Source of the DNA: Actinomycetes bacterium | GTDB taxonomy: Bacteria; Actinomycetota; Actinomycetes; Nanopelagicales; Nanopelagicaceae | NCBI GenBank assembly: GCA_014190155.1 | Contig: BJFY01000005.1 | Coordinates: 62,001 to 126,000 of the forward strand | DNA length: 64,000 nucleotides | Direction of reading: 5' to 3' | Shown here: positions 55,361 through 64,000 of the stretch, one piece after another | Position numbering within the stretch: position 1 is the first letter of the stretch | Layout: each line of letters begins with the position of its first letter | Notes under the pieces: model-generated | Database searches by the model: none | Told to the model about the DNA's origin: nothing | The model's input: the letters and a program-made list of their open reading frames with translations, nothing else | Translations under genes and position numbers: made by a program

Positions 55361-56095
55361 ATGAAATCCTCACCCGAAGAACAAGAACGCGTAATGACGT
55401 TGCAAACTTTAGATACTTCGCTTACCCAATTAGCGCATAAAGAAAAAACACTTTCAGTTATTCAAGCCTTAGAAATTCTCACTATTTCTCATAACTCAAC
55501 CCGCGATTTAATAATTGCTGCCGAAACTGAAAAAGCGGATATCAAGCACGAATTAAGCAAATCCGAGATTGATGTAGAACAAGTTGTAACTAGAATTGAA
55601 AAAGATGAGAAGCGAATGGCTTCCGGTACTGCTTCGCCAAAAGAGTTAGAACAGATGCAACATGAACTTGCGTCACTTAATAAACGAAGAAGCGAACTTG
55701 AAGAGATCGAACTTGAAGTTATGGTGCGAGTAGATGGAATTGATGATCGAATTAAATCTCTAAGTGTAGAGCGCGATCAATTTAAGTTGAAGATGGCCGA
55801 GTTAGATGCTCAAAAAACCAAAGAGTTAACTGATATTGCAGAAGCAGTATCAAGTGCTAATGGCCAACGAGCTGATATTGCCGCAAAAATTTCAGCTGAG
55901 GTAGTTGAACTCTACGAAAAAATCAAGAAAACCGGCGATGGAATTGGTGCAGCTAGATTAATTGAAGGCAAATGCGACGGCTGCCACCTATCGATAAATG
56001 CGGTTGAGTTGAGCAAAATTAAAGAAATGGCTGCAGATGAAATTGTTCGATGTGAAGAATGTCGCCGAATTTTGGTGCGACCAAAAGGGTTTTAA
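55361..56095 (+). CDS. Zinc-ribbon coiled-coil protein (CT398/Rv2229c-like)
   Basis: The 244-residue protein is a long helical hairpin coil (about 1-185) with a C-terminal C4 zinc ribbon: C-D-G-C-H near residue 206 and C-E-E-C-R-R-I-L-V near 231. This matches the family of CT398 and Rv2229c, whose role is unclear; links to nucleic acids or secretion have been suggested. GAGGGGAG precedes the ATG. It directly abuts the RNase H fusion gene, an order shared with Mycobacterium (Rv2229c-Rv2228c). Confidence 0.88.
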   Translation: MKSSPEEQERVMTLQTLDTSLTQLAHKEKTLSVIQALEILTISHNSTRDLIIAAETEKADIKHELSKSEIDVEQVVTRIEKDEKRMASGTASPKELEQMQHELASLNKRRSELEEIELEVMVRVDGIDDRIKSLSVERDQFKLKMAELDAQKTKELTDIAEAVSSANGQRADIAAKISAEVVELYEKIKKTGDGIGAARLIEGKCDGCHLSINAVELSKIKEMAADEIVRCEECRRILVRPKGF

Positions 56096-57178
56096 ATGGC
56101 TAGAAAATTAACAATTACCGCTGATGGTGGATCCCGTGGCAATCCTGGCCCAGCAGCTTTCGGTGCCGTGGTTTATGAGAATGGAAATACGCTAACGGAA
56201 GTAGCCGAAACTATTGGAGTAGCTTCTAATAATGTTGCTGAATATCGCGGTTTAATAGCTGGACTAACGGCAGCACATGAAATAGATGCAACAGCTGAGA
56301 TTGAAGTTCGGATGGATAGCAAGCTCGTGGTTGAGCAAATGTCCGGAAGATGGAAGATCAAGCATCCAGATATGAAGAAGTTAGCTTTTCAAGCGCGCGA
56401 TATTCATCCACGTGAGTTGATCACTTTCACTTGGATTCCTCGCGAAGAAAATTCACATGCTGACCGCATCCTTAATGATGTTTTAGATGGAGCGCCAAGC
56501 TCTGCAAGAGAACCGATTCAACAAAATTTCTTAATGGAGCGTTTAATAAGTGGCGAAGAGCCAACCACAATTTATTTAATCCGACATGGTGAGACTATTT
56601 TAACGCCAGCACGAAAATTTTCTGGTAGTGGTCCGTTAAATCCCGAGCTAACCGATATTGGTATTTCTCAGGCTGAAGCAGTTGCTAACGAAATCGTTAA
56701 ATTGAAACCAGATTTATTATTTTCTTCACCGCTTCGTCGTACCCAAGAAACTGCAGCCAGAATTTCTGCGAGTACAAAATTGGAAATAATTACTCAAGAT
56801 ATTTGGATTGAACAATCTTTTGGAAAATGGGATGGCATGTCGGTTGCTGAAGTGTCAGCAGAATACCCAGCTGAATATAAGCATTGGCTGGCTGCTACTT
56901 CTTATATCCCTCCCGAGGGTGAGTCCTATGATGAAGTCACTGCTCGAGCTTTGGAAGGAATTGATCAAGTTGCTACCGAAAATCCTGGAAAGAAAATTAT
57001 TGTAATAACTCATAATGGAATTATCAAAACTGCGGTAGCTGCAATTATTGGCGCCCGCCCAGAGAGCATTTTCCATATCGATATTTCGCCATGCAGTATC
57101 ACCACAATTTCGGTTTGGCCATCTGACAATTTGATGGCGCTGCGTGGTTGCAACGAGCGCGGCCACCTTCGAGGATAA
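56096..57178 (+). CDS. Bifunctional RNase HI / histidine phosphatase
   Basis: The 360-residue protein fuses two enzymes. The N-terminal RNase HI (about 1-135) has D-G-G-S-R-G-N-P-G-P-A-A-F-G, E-Y-R-G-L and M-D-S-K-L-V as acidic metal ligands. The C-terminal histidine phosphatase (about 155-360) has L-I-R-H-G-E-T (His near 164) and the later T-H-N-G-I-I-K. In Mycobacterium the same fusion (Rv2228c) has RNase H and alpha-ribazole phosphatase (CobC) activity, so it may both remove RNA primers or R-loops and act in B12 synthesis. It abuts the zinc-ribbon gene. Confidence 0.93.
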   Translation: MARKLTITADGGSRGNPGPAAFGAVVYENGNTLTEVAETIGVASNNVAEYRGLIAGLTAAHEIDATAEIEVRMDSKLVVEQMSGRWKIKHPDMKKLAFQARDIHPRELITFTWIPREENSHADRILNDVLDGAPSSAREPIQQNFLMERLISGEEPTTIYLIRHGETILTPARKFSGSGPLNPELTDIGISQAEAVANEIVKLKPDLLFSSPLRRTQETAARISASTKLEIITQDIWIEQSFGKWDGMSVAEVSAEYPAEYKHWLAATSYIPPEGESYDEVTARALEGIDQVATENPGKKIIVITHNGIIKTAVAAIIGARPESIFHIDISPCSITTISVWPSDNLMALRGCNERGHLRG

Positions 57179-57188
57179 GGTTTATTCC

Positions 57189-58112
57189 ATGGCTTACTTA
57201 AAGTTAGCGCTACTATTACTAGTTTTTGCCGCCACCATTTACTTAATCCGCGGCAATCGAGCAATCGGTTCGAAATTGACTGAAAACCGGCGTAATTTAA
57301 AAGCGATTTCGGTGCAACTACAGCAAACTGAAGATTCGCTCCAATTGCTTAATCTATTGGCACTTCCAGACTTAGGAGAGAACAAGAATTGGAAGTACGT
57401 ACTCTCGTTCACAAGTTTTCCTGCGCGCTTTGCATCTTTGCTTGAGCTAATTCCGTCAATAACAAATCAAACTTTGCCACCAAAAGAGATTCATTTAAAC
57501 ATTGCTAAATCTGAGATTAGTCAACTTCCAAAATCTCTCCGAAATCACTTAGAAGTTGCTGGAATTAAGATATTTGAAGTTTCGGATATCGGACCCGGGA
57601 AGAAACTAATTCCAACTCTTAACCGCACGGACCTTCCAGTCATTGTGATTGACGATGACTTAATAATCGATCCAGATTTAACTTTGAAAATCATGATTCA
57701 ACATAACCTTTATCCAAATTCCATAATTGCCAGTCGGGCACATCATGTGACTATTGAGAAGAATGGAAATATCAAAACTTTTGCGCAATGGGAGAAACAA
57801 TGGAGCCAATCAAATGGTCCAGAGGTTGAAATGTTTGCAACTTCGGGTGCTGGAACGCTATTTACAAAAGAGCTTTTACACCCAGAAGCCCTTGATGAAG
57901 ATCTTTATGCTGAACTCTCATTCCATACTGATGATCTTTGGTGGTATTTCCAAGCGCGAAGAATTGGCGTGAACGTACGGAGAGTTCCAGGTGTTCGCCC
58001 CCTTAATTTCATTCCAGATACTCAAGAGCAAGGCTTATGGCGTACTGGAAACCAAGAACGGAATGAAACTACCTTGATTCGATTGCTGGATAAGTTCGGA
58101 AAACCTTTTTAA
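57189..58112 (+). CDS. Membrane-anchored glycosyltransferase-like protein
   Basis: From the ATG at 57189 the protein has 307 residues: an N-terminal membrane helix (about 4-20), a short coil, then a catalytic-looking domain. It begins S-F-T-S-F-P-A-R-F-A-S-L-L-E-L-I-P-S-I, like the S-L-T-S-Y-P-x-R start of a glycosyltransferase group in polysaccharide loci. V-I-V-I-D-D-D-L-I supplies the DxD-type metal site, and A-T-S-G-A-G-T-L-F and T-D-D-L-W-W follow. It is isolated from other sugar genes here. An upstream in-frame start at 57144 would overlap the RNase H fusion; GGATAAGG before 57189 supports the shorter form. Substrate unknown. Confidence 0.78.
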   Translation: MAYLKLALLLLVFAATIYLIRGNRAIGSKLTENRRNLKAISVQLQQTEDSLQLLNLLALPDLGENKNWKYVLSFTSFPARFASLLELIPSITNQTLPPKEIHLNIAKSEISQLPKSLRNHLEVAGIKIFEVSDIGPGKKLIPTLNRTDLPVIVIDDDLIIDPDLTLKIMIQHNLYPNSIIASRAHHVTIEKNGNIKTFAQWEKQWSQSNGPEVEMFATSGAGTLFTKELLHPEALDEDLYAELSFHTDDLWWYFQARRIGVNVRRVPGVRPLNFIPDTQEQGLWRTGNQERNETTLIRLLDKFGKPF

Positions 58113-58116
58113 AAGA

Positions 58117-59508
58117 TTAACTTCCCGGGCTTACGGTGGACATATTAAAATCTTTAATTACCAGCGGCGGGAATGCAGCGCGATCGATATCGCCAGCCCA
58201 TTCTCGAGCTTGCGTCCATTCCGTGGCACCAGCGTGAATAACTCGGGAGAGCACTGAAACTGGCGAATCATTCCAACGGAAGTTATTGGTAGCACCTTGC
58301 ACTTCACCATCTTTAACGTAATAAACACCGTCACGAGTAAGGCCAGTCAATAGCAAAGTATTTGCATCAACCATGCGGATGTACCACATCGTTGTAAGTA
58401 ATAGTCCATGGTTAACTTTCTTAACTAAATCACTTAACGAACCAGTTCCATTATCGACTTCCATAATCAAGTTATCAGAAATTGGCGTGTAAGGAAGCTT
58501 GGTTGCAGTTGCGGAAGATCTAGTTTGAATTAACGAAGTTAACTCGCCATTTTTCAACCAATTAGTGCGCTTAACGCTCTGGCCATTATCAAATACTGAA
58601 CTAAACGGTCCGCTCGATGCATTTGCTACAAATGGTGCGCATTCCAAGCCAGCAATCTCGTTATAGGAAGGATCACTAAATAATTGCATTGATACATTAG
58701 AAAGTTTTTCGCCAATTCGAGTTCCGCCACCAGGTTTGCTGAAGACTGAACGCCCTTCATGTGCAGCTCGTGCCGCGCTGGTCCACATCATGTAAGTAAA
58801 TAAATCAGTTACAGTTCCAGAAGGCATGATGGTGTCATAGCGACCAGCAGGGAGATCTATTTTCTTGGCTTGCCAATTTAGCCGTTCCCGGATATTTGCA
58901 TCGATATTTGCAATCTTTACATTTGAAAAATCGCGAGTGGCAACGCCATCCCATGTAGATCTAGTACGTTGATGAGATTTACCGGTCATCTCGACCCGAC
59001 CAACAGGCAAGTCGTAGCGAAGCCTTAAGCCACCCTTTGAGCCGACGAAGGTGGTGGCGTTTGTATGTTCGGCATAACCAAATAATTCAATTTTATCTGC
59101 GACAGAACGAGCGAACATATCGCCCAAATCAGGCGCGATCTTTGCGAAAACTTCCGGCCCGGTTGGATTATGTGCATCCTGCCAGGTTCCGCTTACAACG
59201 CTTTTAGCTAGCGGTACAAAATCTTCGGCAGCCCCTGATGCTTTTGCAGCAGCACTTGCTTCCGCAAGAACTGTCGGAATATCACCAATATTTATATCAG
59301 TTCTAGTGACAGATCCAGCTGCCATTCCACCATCCACTGCAATAAATGCAATGACTGTTATCGAGCGTTCTGCGATCACGCCGTTAGTGGTTAGCGTGCT
59401 ATTTGCCCAACGGAGGTTTGCTTGAGTTTTTTCCGAAATTACAACTACACAATCATCAGTAGTCGCTGCAGATGTAATGCGTTCAATTAAATCTTGTGGA
59501 GTAATCAT
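58117..59508 (-). CDS. pmbA: TldE/PmbA-type metalloprotease subunit
   Basis: From the ATG at 59508 (overlapping the tldD stop as ATGA) the protein has 463 residues. It belongs to the TldD/PmbA family but lacks the HExxxH zinc motif, which fits the inactive-partner subunit TldE. P-A-G-R-Y-D-T-I-M-P-S-G is the typical mid-protein block. TldD/TldE form a barrel-shaped heterodimer that cleaves unfolded small peptides, for example leader peptides of modified peptides or the antitoxin CcdA. A longer start (59568) would overlap tldD by 64 nt and is less likely. Confidence 0.9.
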   Translation of the reverse strand: MITPQDLIERITSAATTDDCVVVISEKTQANLRWANSTLTTNGVIAERSITVIAFIAVDGGMAAGSVTRTDINIGDIPTVLAEASAAAKASGAAEDFVPLAKSVVSGTWQDAHNPTGPEVFAKIAPDLGDMFARSVADKIELFGYAEHTNATTFVGSKGGLRLRYDLPVGRVEMTGKSHQRTRSTWDGVATRDFSNVKIANIDANIRERLNWQAKKIDLPAGRYDTIMPSGTVTDLFTYMMWTSAARAAHEGRSVFSKPGGGTRIGEKLSNVSMQLFSDPSYNEIAGLECAPFVANASSGPFSSVFDNGQSVKRTNWLKNGELTSLIQTRSSATATKLPYTPISDNLIMEVDNGTGSLSDLVKKVNHGLLLTTMWYIRMVDANTLLLTGLTRDGVYYVKDGEVQGATNNFRWNDSPVSVLSRVIHAGATEWTQAREWAGDIDRAAFPPLVIKDFNMSTVSPGS

Positions 59509-61007
59509 TTGCCGGCCTCCGCAACAGTATTGAGAACATTTACTTTGTCGAAGATTGCCGCTGGGCAACCATGACTCACCGCCGCAATTTGTCCAGGTTG
59601 TCCTTTTCCGCAGTTAAATGCGCCGCCTAGAACATAAGTAGAAGGTCCACCGACAACCTTCATTGATCCCCAGAAATCGGTTGTGGTCGCCTGGTAAGCA
59701 ACATCTTTTAATTGACCCGATAATTTTCCATTCTTAATGCGATGGAATTGTTGACCGGTAAATTGGAAGTTATAACGTTGCATATCAATCGACCAAGATT
59801 TGTCGCCCAATATATAGATGCCATCCTCGATAGATTCAATCATTGCCGGTAAATCTGGACCAGCAGGGTTTGGTTTCAAAGATACATTTGGCATTCTTTG
59901 AATAGGTACATGCGCTGGCGAGTCGGCAAAAGCACAACCATTGCTGCGATCACGATTTACATGTGCTGCGATTCGGCGATCAAGTTGGTATCCGACCAGA
60001 ATTCCGTCTTTGACGATATCCCATTCTTGGCCAGCAACGCCTTCATCGTCATATCCAACAGTGCTTAAACCATGGTCAGTAAATCGATCACCAGTGATAT
60101 TCATTAGCGGGGAGCCATATTTTAAAGTTCCTAATTTATCTACGGTTGCAAATGATGTACCAGCGTAATTCGCTTCATAGCCAATTGCGCGGTCAAGTTC
60201 GGTTGCATGGCCAATTGATTCATGAATAGTTAGCCAGAGATTTGTTGGATCGATGAGTAAGTCATATCGACCGGGTGTCACAGAAGGCGCTGCCACCTTT
60301 TCTGCAAGTAACGCCGGTAATTTTTCAATTTCAGAATCCCAATCGTAAACATCGTTACGCATCCACTCCCAGCCAAAACCAGCTGGTTGCGCCAGGGTAC
60401 GCATCGATTCAAAACCATGTGAACCAACCGAGATTGCATCAATTTGAGTCTGCATTCGAACTCGTTGTTGGGTTGTGCTGGTGCCGTGCGAATCTGCATA
60501 ATGTTTCTGCTCTTTTACACACATTGTGTGCGCACTTGCGTGGTTTACGCCTTTCGCAGCTAATAATTTTGAACTTAGCGCAGCAAGGCGATCTTTCTTT
60601 TCACTATCGGAAACTGAGAATGGATCAATTTCATATTTAGAAACCCAAGTTTTATTTGCATAAACTGGTTCAGCAACTAGCGATATTTCATCGGTAGAAA
60701 GCGGCTTACTTGTTTTAGCCATCGCTACCGCAGTTATTGCCAACTTCTTTGCGACATCAATTGATATTTCTGGTGATGAAGCGAATCCCCACGCGCCATT
60801 AACGATAACTCGAACGCCAATTCCTGCAGTTGTATCATCGGCTTGGGTTTCAGGTTTCGCATCGCGAAGTTGTAAGTAGCCGGTTCGGGTTCGTTCGATT
60901 CGGATATCAACATGCGAAGCGCCGCCGCTGGTGCCAGTTGATATTGCCGCATCACTTATTGCGAAGAGCGGAAGTGCGAGAAAGTCTGCATCTACGGTTT
61001 TGGACAT
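59505..61007 (-). CDS. tldD: TldD metalloprotease
   Basis: The 500-residue active subunit of the TldD/TldE protease has the zinc motif H-E-S-I-G-H-A-T-E-L-D-R (about residues 257-268). It also has the family block P-G-R-Y-D-L-L-I-D-P-T-N-L and the C-terminal cysteine-containing F-N-C-G-K-G-Q-P-G-Q. It is the upstream gene of the pair. No small precursor-peptide gene is visible nearby that would name a target. Confidence 0.93.
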   Translation of the reverse strand: MSKTVDADFLALPLFAISDAAISTGTSGGASHVDIRIERTRTGYLQLRDAKPETQADDTTAGIGVRVIVNGAWGFASSPEISIDVAKKLAITAVAMAKTSKPLSTDEISLVAEPVYANKTWVSKYEIDPFSVSDSEKKDRLAALSSKLLAAKGVNHASAHTMCVKEQKHYADSHGTSTTQQRVRMQTQIDAISVGSHGFESMRTLAQPAGFGWEWMRNDVYDWDSEIEKLPALLAEKVAAPSVTPGRYDLLIDPTNLWLTIHESIGHATELDRAIGYEANYAGTSFATVDKLGTLKYGSPLMNITGDRFTDHGLSTVGYDDEGVAGQEWDIVKDGILVGYQLDRRIAAHVNRDRSNGCAFADSPAHVPIQRMPNVSLKPNPAGPDLPAMIESIEDGIYILGDKSWSIDMQRYNFQFTGQQFHRIKNGKLSGQLKDVAYQATTTDFWGSMKVVGGPSTYVLGGAFNCGKGQPGQIAAVSHGCPAAIFDKVNVLNTVAEAGK

Positions 61008-61033
61008 GGGGTTATTCTGGTTGAAACCCGCGC

Positions 61034-61039
61034 TATTCT
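61034..61039 (+). promoter_or_regulatory. Putative -10 element for leaderless hutU operon
   Basis: TATTCT is followed by 6 nt (CTAGTC) and the hutU ATG, with no Shine-Dalgarno. It lies in a 38-nt gap shared with the divergent tldD gene. Confidence 0.55.
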
Positions 61040-61045
61040 CTAGTC

Positions 61046-62716
61046 ATGGCTACTAATTCATCTGGGTCACGAATATTGCACGCTGCTACTGGGTCAAACC
61101 TCACGGCAAAAGGCTGGGGACAAGAAGCCGCGATTCGAATGCTTCATAACAATCTAGATCCCGCAGTCGCAGAGCATCCGGAAAATCTCGTCGTCTATGG
61201 CGGAACCGGAAAAGCTGCCCGTGATTGGCCATCCTTTGATGCAATTGTAAAAACTCTTACCAAAATGAAAGATGATGAAACACTTTTAGTTCAATCCGGA
61301 AAGCCAGTAGGAGTTTTTCAAACACATGAATGGGCGCCTCGAGTATTAATCGCAAACTCAAACTTAGTAGGAGATTGGGCTAATTGGCCGGAGTTTCGTA
61401 GGTTAGAACAACTTGGTTTAACTATGTACGGGCAAATGACTGCCGGTTCTTGGATTTATATTGGCACCCAAGGAATTTTGCAAGGAACTTATGAAACATT
61501 TGCCGCAATCGCAAATAAAAAATTTAATGGTTCTCTCCAAGGCACATTGACTTTAACTGGAGGTTGTGGCGGAATGGGTGGGGCACAACCACTCGCCGTG
61601 ACTATGAACGGTGGCGTCTGTTTAATTATTGATATTGATAAATCTCGATTAGAGAAGCGCATTGAAAGTCGTTACTTAGATGAGATTGCAGATAACTTAA
61701 CCGATGCGGTTGAACGGGTATTGAAGGCTAAGAATTCGGGTACGCCGCTTTCAGTTGGGTTAGTTGGAAATACTGCTGAACTTTTCCCATTACTACTTTC
61801 AATGGGAGTAGCAATCGATATTGTGACCGACCAAACTTCGGCGCACGATCCACTTTCATATGTACCAATTGGAGTTGACATTAATGATGCTGCGCGAATT
61901 GCAAAAGAAGATCCAGTTGATTACACAAAACGTTCTCAGAACGCCATGGCTAAACATGTTGAAGCGATGGTCGGCTTTATGGATATTGGTGCCGAAGTAT
62001 TTGATTATGGAAATTCAATCCGTGATGAAGCTCGACAAGGTGGGTTTAAGCGCGCTTTCGCATTCCCCGGTTTTGTGCCGGCTTACATCCGACCGTTATT
62101 TTGCGAAGGAAAAGGGCCATTTAGATGGGTAGCGCTCTCGGGAGATCCAAAAGATATTTACCGTACCGATAAAGCAGTTTTAGATTTATTTCCAGAAAAT
62201 GAAGGGCTGCATCGTTGGATCACAATGGCGCAAGAGAAAGTTGCTTTCCAAGGGTTACCTGCGCGAATTTGTTGGCTTGGATATGGCGAACGAGATAAAG
62301 CCGGATTAGCTTTTAATGATTTAGTCGCTCGCGGTGAAGTTTCAGCGCCAATTGTTATTGGCCGGGATCACTTAGATTGTGGTTCAGTCGCCTCTCCATA
62401 TCGTGAGACTGAATCGATGCTGGATGGCTCTGATGCAATTGCAGATTGGCCGCTATTAAATGCAATGGTAAATATTTCCTCTGGTGCTTCTTGGGTTTCA
62501 ATTCACCATGGCGGCGGGGTCGGTATGGGTCGCTCAATACATGCCGGTCAAGTTTCGGTTGCAGATGGCACAAAACTTGCGGCTCAAAAATTGGAGCGGG
62601 TTCTCACAAACGATCCAGGCATGGGCGTTATCCGTCACTCTGACGCAGGTTACGACATTGCCCTCAACACCGCCCGCGAAAAGCATGTGCACTTACCAAT
62701 GTTAGATACCGAATAA
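61046..62716 (+). CDS. hutU: Urocanate hydratase
   Basis: The 556-residue enzyme hydrates urocanate to imidazolonepropionate using a tightly bound NAD+. Recognised blocks are N-N-L-D-P[19 protein letters not shown], Y-G-Q-M-T-A-G-S-W[16 protein letters not shown], and the NAD region [13 protein letters not shown]. Length is normal. It heads the histidine degradation operon and has a leaderless-type promoter. Confidence 0.97.
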   Translation: MATNSSGSRILHAATGSNLTAKGWGQEAAIRMLHNNLDPAVAEHPENLVVYGGTGKAARDWPSFDAIVKTLTKMKDDETLLVQSGKPVGVFQTHEWAPRVLIANSNLVGDWANWPEFRRLEQLGLTMYGQMTAGSWIYIGTQGILQGTYETFAAIANKKFNGSLQGTLTLTGGCGGMGGAQPLAVTMNGGVCLIIDIDKSRLEKRIESRYLDEIADNLTDAVERVLKAKNSGTPLSVGLVGNTAELFPLLLSMGVAIDIVTDQTSAHDPLSYVPIGVDINDAARIAKEDPVDYTKRSQNAMAKHVEAMVGFMDIGAEVFDYGNSIRDEARQGGFKRAFAFPGFVPAYIRPLFCEGKGPFRWVALSGDPKDIYRTDKAVLDLFPENEGLHRWITMAQEKVAFQGLPARICWLGYGERDKAGLAFNDLVARGEVSAPIVIGRDHLDCGSVASPYRETESMLDGSDAIADWPLLNAMVNISSGASWVSIHHGGGVGMGRSIHAGQVSVADGTKLAAQKLERVLTNDPGMGVIRHSDAGYDIALNTAREKHVHLPMLDTE

Positions 62717-62719
62717 ATA

Positions 62720-63892
62720 ATGACCCGCACCTTAGTTTCAAATATTGGGCTATTAGTAACCAACGATTCAACCCAAGATGGCACGCCACTTGGATTAATA
62801 AAAGAAGCAGCGCTAGTAATTGATAATGGTGTAATTTCCTGGGTTGGCTCTAATCGTGAGGCAGCCAAAAGCGATTTTGAAAACTCAATTGATGCGCGCG
62901 GAAATTGTGTGATACCGGGCTTTGTCGATAGCCATTCACACATCATTTTTGCCGGTGATCGCAGCGGTGAATTTCGAGCACGGATGAAAGGTGAGAAATA
63001 TTCCGCAGGTGGCATTAATTCAACAGTCGCACTAACTCGCGCTGCTACAAATCAAGAGCTTCTTTCTAATGCGCATCGCATACTTGCCGAAGCTAATTCT
63101 ACTGGGACAACGACTTTAGAGATCAAATCTGGTTATGGCTTAACCATAAAAGATGAAGCCAGGTCGCTTGAAATCGCTAGTTCTTTAACTGAGGAAACTA
63201 CCTTTTTGGGTGCCCATGTGGTTCCGCTTGAGTTTCAAAATGATTTTGAAGGATATGTTGATCTAGTTTGTGGGGAGATGCTGGATGCAGTTAAACCTCA
63301 CGCCAAATGGATCGATGTTTTCTGCGATCAAGGGGCATTCACTCCAGATCAAACTCGGAAAATATTGAAAGCCGGAATTGCAAAAGGTTTAAAGCCAAGG
63401 TTGCATGCAAATCAGTTAGAGGCAGGGGAGGGCATAAAAATTGGAGTCGAACTTGATGCGGCATCTGTAGATCATGTTAGCCATATCTCCGAGCACGATA
63501 TTTCCTTACTTTCTAAATCCAACACTGTTGCCACAATTTTGCCTGGCGCTGAATTTTCTACTCGTTCTAAGTATCTAGACGCAAGACCGCTATTTGACGC
63601 AAATTTAAATATTGCCCTAGCAAGTGATTGCAATCCAGGAAGTTCTTACACTTCCAATATGCAATTTATCATGGCACTTGCCGTTCGAGAATTTTATTTT
63701 TCACCCGAACAAGCGCTCTGGTCCGCAACAATGGGTGGCGCGAAAGCGCTCCGTCGAACCGATATCGGACACCTCGGAGTTGGCGCCAGCGCAGATTTTT
63801 CAATTCTAAAAACCCCTTCATATATACATATTGCATATCGTCCAGGAGTTCAACTAATAGAAGAGGTATGGCGCCGTGGTAACAGAATCTAA
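62720..63892 (+). CDS. hutI: Imidazolonepropionase
   Basis: The 390-residue amidohydrolase opens imidazolonepropionate to formiminoglutamate. The metal-site motif is G-F-V-D-S-H-S-H-I-I-F-A-G-D-R-S-G-E-F, with later metal ligands in H-A-N-Q-L and D-H-V-S-H, and A-S-D-C-N-P-G near the end. It starts 3 nt after hutU. Confidence 0.96.
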   Translation: MTRTLVSNIGLLVTNDSTQDGTPLGLIKEAALVIDNGVISWVGSNREAAKSDFENSIDARGNCVIPGFVDSHSHIIFAGDRSGEFRARMKGEKYSAGGINSTVALTRAATNQELLSNAHRILAEANSTGTTTLEIKSGYGLTIKDEARSLEIASSLTEETTFLGAHVVPLEFQNDFEGYVDLVCGEMLDAVKPHAKWIDVFCDQGAFTPDQTRKILKAGIAKGLKPRLHANQLEAGEGIKIGVELDAASVDHVSHISEHDISLLSKSNTVATILPGAEFSTRSKYLDARPLFDANLNIALASDCNPGSSYTSNMQFIMALAVREFYFSPEQALWSATMGGAKALRRTDIGHLGVGASADFSILKTPSYIHIAYRPGVQLIEEVWRRGNRI

Positions 63893-64000
63893 ATTTATAA
63901 ATAAGAAGAAAGAAGTTTTACTTGATGTTAGCGGTGTAACTTTTGCCGATGTTATTGCGGTAGCTCGCTTTGATGCAAAAGTTTCGATTTCGCCATCAGC
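63876..64000 (+). CDS. hutH: Histidine ammonia-lyase, N-terminal fragment
   Basis: The first 41 codons from a GTG at 63876 are in the window and the gene runs off the end. The sequence L-L-D-V-S-G-V-T-F-A-D-V-I-A-V-A-R-F-D-A-K-V-S-I matches the start of HutH (dv-x-x-V-A-R-x-x-x-x-V), which deaminates histidine to urocanate. It overlaps the end of hutI by 17 nt. The active-site A-S-G triad that forms the MIO group lies beyond the window. The start is a reasonable guess. Confidence 0.82.
   Translation, partial: MVTESKFINKKKEVLLDVSGVTFADVIAVARFDAKVSISPS

Overview
The window is a stretch of chromosome from a high-density, low-to-mid-40s % GC (judged by eye, not counted) actinobacterium. Three things point to a freshwater acI/Nanopelagicales-type plankton bacterium: an actinorhodopsin gene, very short intergenic gaps with many 1-4 nt gene overlaps, and actinobacteria-specific families (DUF3039, DUF2017, DUF4032, DUF3052, DUF222, long ATP synthase delta) in orders familiar from Mycobacterium and Streptomyces. 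The lineage assignment is inference; no rRNA gene is present to prove it.

Layout. 1-8.9 kb: the 5' part of a DUF222 protein, a pirin, the three-gene proton-translocating transhydrogenase (pntAA-pntAB-pntB, minus strand), argF, then DUF3039, a secreted GH18-like protein, clpS and a DUF2017 gene. 8.9-9.7 kb: actinorhodopsin on the minus strand. 9.9-13 kb: murI-rph-rdgB and a lysine-rich histone-H1-like protein that also has a membrane helix and an FN3-like domain. 13-17.5 kb: OafA-type acyltransferase with an SGNH domain, a coiled-coil protein with a basic tail, and a DUF885 peptidase-like protein. 17.5-40.9 kb: tRNA-Leu, argS-lysA-hom-thrC-thrB, rho-rpmE-prfA-prmC-sua5-like-glyA-wecA, the complete F-type ATP synthase cluster, murA and a cobalamin adenosyltransferase. 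This block is the conserved actinobacterial order. 40.9-51.4 kb: ABC-2 exporter with a small secreted protein, aldehyde dehydrogenase, alpha/beta hydrolase, AI-2E-family permease, DUF4032 kinase-like protein, methylmalonyl-CoA epimerase and MeaB, thioredoxin/TPR protein and an MFS transporter. 51.4-58.1 kb: aceE, DUF3052, peroxiredoxin, tRNA-Val, zinc-ribbon coiled-coil protein, RNase HI-phosphatase fusion and a membrane-anchored glycosyltransferase-like protein. 58.1-64 kb: tldE/tldD and the start of a histidine-degradation operon hutU-hutI-hutH (hutH runs off the end).

How the parts fit. Actinorhodopsin can build a proton gradient, the ATP synthase can turn it into ATP and the transhydrogenase into NADPH, so light could supplement a heterotrophic life fed by pyruvate (aceE), histidine (hut) and propionyl/methylmalonyl-CoA (epimerase, MeaB, B12 adenosyltransferase). 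No retinal or carotenoid genes are in the window.

The strongest cross-cutting observation is regulatory. Many operon-leading genes have no Shine-Dalgarno sequence but carry a TAnnnT hexamer exactly 6 or 7 nt before the start codon, as expected of leaderless transcription. This pattern decides several start codons, and at two divergent pairs the -10 elements of the two directions overlap. Other points worth a second look are a membrane-tethered H1-like protein, a C-to-D active-site MurA, an ATP synthase epsilon reduced to its N-terminal domain beside an alpha subunit with a C-terminal extension, and a Sua5/YrdC protein lacking its usual motifs. I found no insertion sequence, prophage or CRISPR array, and no stretch over about 300 bases without a gene.
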